NCBI GenBank assembly: GCA_001600875.1
Contig: BCLD01000029.1
Location: forward strand, 53,149 to 96,681
DNA length: 43,533 nucleotides
Reading direction: 5' to 3'
From: Solicoccozyma terricola
Lineage: Eukaryota; Basidiomycota; Tremellomycetes; Filobasidiales; Piskurozymaceae
A model generated the notes under the pieces. It ran no database searches. It worked only from the letters and a program-made list of their open reading frames with translations, and was not told where the DNA came from. Below are positions 35,906 to 43,533 of the stretch, piece after piece; the stretch's first letter is position 1, and the number at the start of each line of letters is the position of its first letter. A program made the position numbers and the translations under genes.

Positions 35906-37560
35906 TCAATCTCTCAAAGACTCGTAGACAGCCCTCTCGATGCGCTTTTTGGCCTCCTTGACCACCTCAATATTTCCTGGAAGCATCTGCGTCGTGAAGG
36001 CAACCTGCTAGCCAAGTAGTGAGACAGCTGGTACGATCATAGATGATCACATCCACTTACCGCAATCCCGCTTTCTACGTCGATAAAGTACTCTGTACCA
36101 GCTGCTCCTCCCCAACCCACACTACCCGGTAGTCTTCCCCATCCACCCCGTCTGCGACCATTCTTCGGCTTGTAGATAGCCATGGCTGTAGACCAATCCG
36201 CGTCACCTGGTTTCAACATCTCTTCAGCCGCGGAGAGAGCGCGGTAGGGGTTATACATCGCTAAGAGACTTTCATAAGCACTCTCAGGTAGGGTCGGAGA
36301 GAAGAGGGAACGAATAGCATCGTCTGATAGAATCTTCACTGGTGACGGAGCTACCCGGGACGGATTCTCCAAGGCCAACTTTTGACGCAGAAGATATTGT
36401 AACAAGAGCACATAGTCGGATGTCTTGCTGTAGATGCCACCACCTGCCACCGGATACTCAATCTCCTCACGTCTGCGCTGGCCAGGATCAGATTCTCTAT
36501 TAAATGCCATATTCCGTGTATTCAGCGGCTCACCTCCTCGGCAAGGTCAACAGATCGAGTTGTCCGTTCAATTCTTCCCACTTGAGCTCTGTCGTGGGGA
36601 CCAATCTGCTCTCCCGACTTGTTGGGTCGACCTCTGATACCTGCGCGTACCTCAGAGGTAGTAGCCGGTCGTCGAAGTCTGGTCCAAATGGATAGAATGT
36701 CGTGCTGTTCATGCCAAGGGGACGCAGGACATTTTCTTGTAGATATTCTTCGGTAGACTTGCCGACAAGTGTAGGCAAGATGAGACCCAGCCATCTGTAA
36801 GAGGAAGCGTGTCTAGTCGGCCCTCCCATCAGGGATAAAATGTGAGACTCTAATTACTCACTCAGCGGAGTTACCGTATTCGAAAACCTCTCCTGGCTGG
36901 TTGCATATCGGCGTGTGGACCAGGTTTTCCTGTTGGGTAAAAGCCCATGTTCAAACACCCCAAAAGGAGGATCTCGGCCAATCGCAAAGGCTACTCACGA
37001 TCTTGCAGGAGTTCACATAGCCTTTCCCCTTGTCCGTTACAGTCTTCCACTGCTGGACTTTTGGTCCAAACTCCATTCCAAAACCGCTGGTTTGGTTTAG
37101 CATCATCTTGACCGTAATTGGTTTGTTGGCAGCGACGAAGACTGGTTTTCCCTCTGCATCGAACGAGTCCAAAACTCGATGGGACGCTGCAGCGAGTGGG
37201 GGGAATTTCTCGCTGAGAACAGTATCCATCGTCAGAATACCTCGGTCGATGAGTTGCAGATAGCCTGTTTTCGTAGTCCTATTAGAAATCATAAACGGAC
37301 GGGGCATGGCTGACGCCGACAATTTAGAACTCACAGACAGCTGTTAACAATTTTGTGGTGGAAGCGAACCACATAACATCATTGGTGGTGACTCTGCGGA
37401 AGTCATCACCTCGCTCCAACATGTCGAAATGACCACTGCAACCGTCAAAGAGGATTTCCTCAGGCGCCGCGACTGTCAAGAAACACCCTGGAATCTCTTC
37501 CGCCAAGACGTCGAGCGTCTTCTGGAGCTTATCACACCCGTTTGCCTTCAATGCAGCCAT
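35906..37560 (-). CDS. Beta-lactamase-fold serine hydrolase (class C/esterase type)
   Basis: Member of the beta-lactamase-related Pfam family that in fungi includes esterases and acyltransferases; the substrate is unknown. Exons: 37335-37560, 36999-37264, 36862-36929, 36534-36794, 36061-36496, 35906-36004 (451 aa). Catalytic SxxK is FASTTKLLTA (Ser67, Lys70), the second motif YxN is FEYGNSAE near residue 182, and the C-terminal HxG-like motif is WGGAAGTEYF. MNSTTFYPFGPDFDDRLLPL and GGGIYSKTSDYVLLLQYLL are typical of the family. No signal peptide is evident with the chosen start (MAALKANG), so it is probably intracellular; an upstream in-frame ATG would add a basic extension. Intron 36497-36533 is only 37 nt. 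Confidence 0.85.
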
Positions 37561-37785
37561 GTTTGCACCGATGTTGAGGGGATGCGAATGGACATGTCGG
37601 CAAGGGGGGACGACTGGCCATGGGTGCCATCTCTTTATACGGATACAGATGAGGACGTGCACCCGATCAACACCGGTCTCGGCGTTTCTTGTCTTTCTTT
37701 TTGTTTTGTTATCAACCCGGCCCTAATTTCGCCGCACCCCGGTTGCCAATCACGCGCCCTCGACATCCTGTAGCATACCCTCTGT

Positions 37786-39723
37786 CTACCCATGACCACA
37801 GGCTTTCAGCGTCTTGTCCACCATCCGATCGCTAGCCTTGACACTCACATCGATGTAGAAGGGCGCCCATTCCGTGGACACCACTCCTGCTGGTGATTGT
37901 ACGTGAGCGAATCTAGAGGAGTCGATGTTCAGTTGGGAATTTTCCCATTGGTATCATGTGATATTATTCAACCTAAAGCAGCACTGACCTTCGCCCCTGA
38001 CCTCGACTATCACGAAAGAGCAGCATACGAATCATTTTCGGGGGAGTCCAAGCATCGCCTACAATGTCGGGGTTTGAGTCTTGCCGCTGCCAAAGGCACT
38101 GATAACGCTTACCGAGTTGAGGCATCAACACTGCACGGTCTCCAGTATCAAAGTTTGCTGGTTTGTTGTCAGCTGTCAACAGCTTCGTGGCCATCTGATT
38201 ACAAACCAGGATCTTTGAAACCTAGAGCGCATGAGTGGAAATCGCTTTGGTTTCAGGAACGACACACGACTTACAGCACAACCGTAAACCGTTGAGGCCT
38301 TTGCGAGTTTTTGTTTAATACTGTTAACAGCCAAGCGGCAGGCGCAAATACCATCAGACCAGCCTGACGGCGTATCAGTATCTCTTTTAGCTCACAGATC
38401 AGTAATCCGCTTCTTCACCGTCCCGTTGATCGATGGTCGTCGCAGATGGTACGAGAGTGTGTCAATCACAACGAGTTTAGTCTGCCACGCCAGCCCCGGA
38501 CGGTCAGAGTCATCGTTTATGCGCAGACTACGATCAAGCTACACAGAGAAAGAAATTACCTTAGGATGACTCCTTAGCCAATCTTCGAATGTATTCCAGA
38601 AAGCTACAAACTCCGCCTGTGTAATCAATCGCATGAGGTGGATCCCAGACAGCATCTTTGTTGCAGACACTGTGGGTCACACCGTCAGTGCGATTGTATA
38701 CCTCAAGGCAAGGGTTGCTCACATGTTGACGAGCGAGTCATTGCCTGGGCTTGTGCTAAAAGGCGAGCTGGAGTGATACCTCCTTCAGTATCTAGGGAGA
38801 GCAGGGTAGCAGCGTCAGCATCTCTGTCAATGAAGCTTTCCGACAGTGAAGCACTCACCGACAATCAACACCTCCACATCGTCCTCCTGCTCCATTCTTG
38901 CGTTCAAAGCGACATTGACAGCCAAAGATGACTTTCCTCCACCCGGTGGGGACGCGATCTCCATGAGGTAGCCAGGACGGATGCCTTGCTTTCCCTCTCC
39001 CGTTCCTACCGTCTTCGACAGAGGATTCTGTCGAGATTTCCGTTGCACAGCCGACATCAACGCACTACCACTTTCGCTCGAAACGCCATTGCTCCTCGTC
39101 TTGGTGCCATTTAGGATAGAATGCGGTTGCAAAACCAGCTTATCGATTTCCCGCGAGCCAGTTGACCATACGACGTCCTTGCTTGCTTGGGCAGCGGGTC
39201 GAAGGAGAGAAGCTGCGGTCTGCGAAGCTTGAAGTTGAGAATTCAGCCCTTGGGTGGTGGATTGGACGGGAGTGGGAATAAGACGTTCTCGCAGTCGTGA
39301 TGGACCGGCTGAAAGATTTGCGATGGAGAGGTCGATATCAGTCAGATGTTCGATCAGACGTGATTGACGGCAAGGCACACCACCACACCTTTCAGACCAT
39401 CAACTTGTCGAAGTATATCCTCAGCGACGTCATTGCCGATGCGGAGGTCTGAAGGATTACTGCCCGTCAGCATAGTACCGCGCATGAATGATCTGAACCG
39501 TGACAGACCTTTCGTGAGCTCTTCTACGGTGACCCCTTCCAGGTCAGCTACTTGAGAGTACCCGGCTTTGACGAGTGCGTTTTGAAGGAAGAGTCTGGTG
39601 GTAGTGTGCGGTGTGTGGGATTAGTGTGAGGCCAGTACTTGAAGCTCGCTCGAGGTGTCGGAAGACTCACGGTAAGGACAACCTTGCGATGGCGGCTTGT
39701 GACGCTTGGAAGGATAGCGTCAT
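37786..39723 (-). CDS. RAD51-paralogue recombinase (Rad51C/Rad57-like)
   Basis: RecA-fold ATPase expected to assist Rad51 in homologous recombination. Ten exons: 39671-39723, 39389-39594, 38859-39308, 38723-38791, 38560-38669, 38481-38396 (that is, 38396-38481), 38275-38320, 38113-38212, 37989-38058, 37786-37912 (438 aa). The N-terminal helix-hairpin-helix-like region reads LQNALVKAGYSQVADLEGVT. The ATPase core has Walker A SPPGGGKSS, VDTEGG, Walker B LVVIDTLSYHLRR and CNQMATKLL...PQLGDAW. The first Walker A glycine is Ser, and about 45 extra residues (Ser/Lys-rich) precede Walker A. In the last exon a GTGAGT at about 37848 could define an optional in-frame 36-nt intron. Divergent from the FetB-like gene. 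Exact orthology among Rad51C/Rad57/Rad55 is uncertain. Confidence 0.8.
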
Positions 39724-39874
39724 GATTGTATTAGATGGAGTTGTTGTTCATGACATGTTGAGCTGGTGGTCGATCGATCGATGACGCGTAGCAGAGCAAG
39801 TCGTCCGAGGTCCAGTCCAAGTCAACCCTAGATGTCATCCTAACATCCCATCTGCAGCCCTTCGTATGCTCACA
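39724..39874. promoter_or_regulatory. Short bidirectional promoter
   Basis: Only 151 bp separate the start codons of the RAD51 paralogue (-) and the FetB-like gene (+). It contains a GATC tandem (CGATCGATCGATGACGCG, about 39768-39785). No TATA box is evident. Confidence 0.45.
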
Positions 39875-41437
39875 ATGGACACCTACAACACTTCTCAGCT
39901 CGCATTCGCAGCTACTGCAGCCCTCCGCACCTTGGACACTCCAGCCAGCAGCGGCTCTGGAGGTGCGGGCCATCTCACTTGGCTCAACGTCATCATCGGG
40001 TTGGCATTCATCGCATTCGATGCCGTGCTCTCCATCTCGCTCGGACTAGGCATCGGCAGCTCACTCATCGTAGCTGCCATGAGATGTGTGCTCCAGCTGA
40101 GCGTCATGGCGCTGATACTTGACAAGGTCTTTGCCGCGAACAACATCTTCGGAGTCTTGGGCATCGCACTGCTGTTGAACGTGCTGGGAGCCACAGAAGC
40201 CACTTTCAACAAGAGCAAGAGGAGGTTTACCAACATGGCGAGTAGGGAAGTGATGGAATGTCCGAGATGCGTGTGCTGACTGCTGTCGCTGATACGCACA
40301 GTTCCCTCTCGTCCTCCTCTCGATGCTCTGCGGAACCACCCCCGTCACCATCCTTGGATCACGCTTCGCCATGGCACAGAATCCTTTCTGGCAACCGGAT
40401 CAGTACGGTGCGCATTAACATGACTCCACCTGTAATGACCTTTTAGCTGACAAACGGCCATTCACAGTTCCAATCGTTGGTATGATCCTCGGTGAGTGAG
40501 GCGGAAACCTCGCGCCCCTTGCGGTATCACTGACAACCCCATTCGCCTGCCAGGTAATGCCATCTCAGCCATCGGAGTCGGCATCAACTCCATCCAAAAG
40601 GAGTTTGTGTAAGTACAGCTTCCCTCTCTTTCCGCAATCACCGCAATGAAAATCGACCGGGGCCACAGCGAAAACCGAGACAAGATTGAAACGTATCTCG
40701 CCATGGGTGCAACCCGATTCGAAGCTTGCAAACCTATTGGCGTCGAGGCCTTGAAGTTGGCTATGCTGCCGACAGTAAACCAGATGAGGTGGGCACGAAT
40801 GGATGAGTTATTCACAGATGGAATCTGACCGCAGCCACCTTCTCTCAACAGCGTCATCGGCTTGATCTCAATTCCTGGTTAGTTGTGTCCAGAACTCACT
40901 CGAGTCGCAGAAACCGATATTCACCCTGTCGTTTGCCGATTACCAGGTATGATGACTGGTGCCATCATTGGCGGTCAATCCGTTGAGCAAGCGGCTCGAT
41001 TACAGAGTGGGTACAGACAGTCGATGACCATTGTTTTTTTCTTTCATACGCTCATTGCTTTCTGATGTTGAATATAGTGATTATCATGTTCAGTGAGTGT
41101 TCCGTAACTGAAGAAAAAACCACCCTTTCTCCGCCCAAGTTGAAACCCCATAACCCTCGGAGTGATCTCCGCTTCCTCGGCGCTCTGCGTCTTCTTCGCC
41201 ATGTTCTTCGCACTCTCGACCCTTATCGACGGGAAACATCGCATCCGGCTGGACCGACTTGACTCACGACCCCCTGCCTTCTACCGATGGCGAGATGCCA
41301 AAGCCAAGCAACTATGGGCTACAATCAAGACGAGAAGCAGGACCGTTGGAGGAATCCTTGGTATTCATAAAAATGATGGCACGGAAATGGAGAGGACGGG
41401 TCTAATGGAAGGTGAAGCAGATCGACGCAGCGAGTAA
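39875..41437 (+). CDS. FetB/UPF0014-family membrane protein
   Basis: Integral membrane protein of the UPF0014 family (bacterial FetB iron exporter permease; plant ALS3/STAR2 are ABC half-transporter relatives). Exons: 39875-40237, 40302-40407, 40468-40491, 40554-40608, 40669-40788, 40852-40877, 40947-41006, 41078-41092, 41163-41437 (347 aa). About seven hydrophobic segments. Hallmarks are VPIVGMILGNAISAIGVGIN, YLAMGATRFEA and IPGMMTGAIIGGQSVEQAAR. Intron 1 uses a GC-AG pair (ATG/GCGAGT at 40238); no GT donor gives the right frame. Exon 8 is 15 nt. Start at 39875 (ACAATGG) preferred over the in-frame ATG at 39866 for its context. The C-terminus is a cytosolic basic tail. The substrate (iron, sugar or other) cannot be told from sequence. 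Confidence 0.85.
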
Positions 41438-41835
41438 TCAGGCACAGGCGAAAAAAGATGTTTAATGTAATAAGGCGAGCAGATTATTTTACAGATGAGG
41501 CAGTCCGACGTCTCTTCGATCCGTAAACGTTGTCATGAAAGGGGAGAAGCAAAAGGGAAAAGGGGTCGGGGGTTTCGGGAGAGCCGAATAAAATGTGGAT
41601 GATGCAATGGAGGTTGTGAAAAGAATGCGACACCGTCCTTCCCTGCGACCGTGCTGCCACTGAAGCCTCTGAGACCTCCTCCCTGAACCATGATCCAACT
41701 TCTGCCAGATCTCAGTCAGAAAGAGCCACCCAAACGCACAAAGACTCGCTGCCTTCGGCACGCTTCAGCCACACTCCATGCGCGGATCTCACAATCCCGT
41801 TCCGTCCCATCAATCGTCATCCGAGATCCAAATGT
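41438..41835. other. Convergent intergenic region
   Basis: 398 bp between the stops of the FetB-like gene (+) and PP1 (-). No coding sequence, RNA or repeat recognised. Confidence 0.6.
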
Positions 41836-43212
<1,377 letters not shown>

Positions 43213-43533
43213 CTGTGGGAAGCGGCACGAAGCGAACACAAAGGATGTCAGTATGCGATATCTTTCTGCAAAATCGGTGACCGAGACGTAATGCGGTGCA
43301 GGGCGCGTCGCGAGGTGACAACGGAATCCGAGGCTCAAAGAAGGACGGCATTCCCATTCCGATTCTTCATCTGGGACCACTGTACGGCATATGCGTGCAA
43401 CGCCTCTCCGCGGCATTGAAGTTCGCTCATTCCCCACCGGAACCCCCCCCCCCCCCCTAGGTTCAAGCCTTCCGTCACTGCTCCCACCCATACGATTCCA
43501 GCCCACTACCGATTCGCTACATCCCCACAAGAC
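43213..43533 (-). other. Presumed first intron of PP1 with C15 run
   Basis: 320 bp upstream of the first visible PP1 exon, ending at the window edge. It contains a C15 homopolymer at 43443-43457 on the plus strand (G15 on the PP1 strand). Open frames here show no PP1 N-terminus, so it is most easily read as a long first intron, at least 321 nt. Confidence 0.5.

Overview
The window is nuclear DNA of an intron-rich fungus, most probably a basidiomycete yeast of the Tremellomycetes (Cryptococcus/Kwoniella-like); the genus is inference. The grounds are many short introns (mostly 53-90 nt, GTRNGT...YAG), a five-domain AROM gene, and genes missing from budding yeast (hamartin/TSC1, pinin, a UBAC2-type rhomboid pseudoprotease). 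I assembled exons by hand from splice signals and family similarity. For every complete gene the summed coding length is a multiple of three and ends at a stop codon.

Left arm (1-19.2 kb): ERG6 sterol C-24 methyltransferase (+) with an extraordinary 1362-nt first intron; TSC1/hamartin (+); a pinin-domain protein (-); the pentafunctional ARO1 (-); a MGRN1-like RING E3 ligase (+, divergent from ARO1); and a PPZ-type Ser/Thr phosphatase (-) with two consecutive microexons of 10 and 9 nt.

Middle (19.2-26.1 kb): a gene desert of about 6.9 kb. It holds two recognisable solo LTRs (TGTTA...TAACA ends, 5-bp near-matching target duplications), a decayed third copy and a possible Copia gag remnant.

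Right arm (26.1-43.5 kb): ATG11 (-) and a class I (HOS1-like) histone deacetylase (+) share a 612-bp divergent promoter carrying four ACGT-core sites about 30 bp apart. Then come a UBAC2/Dsc2-like ER protein (+), a beta-lactamase-fold serine hydrolase (-), a RAD51-paralogue (-), a FetB/UPF0014 membrane protein (+, divergent from the RAD51 paralogue over only 151 bp), and the PP1 (GLC7) catalytic subunit (-) whose first coding exon lies beyond the right edge.

The genes are mostly housekeeping, with no operon logic. Loose themes are TOR/autophagy (TSC1, ATG11), ER sterol/ERAD biology (ERG6, UBAC2) and two PPP phosphatases. The most unusual feature is the 5' part of ERG6. It combines a leader intron whose splicing appears to switch an upstream ORF from non-overlapping to overlapping, a giant first intron built of perfect hairpin modules plus a ~640-nt pyrimidine tract with no AG before the acceptor, and 12-mers in that intron complementary to exon 2.
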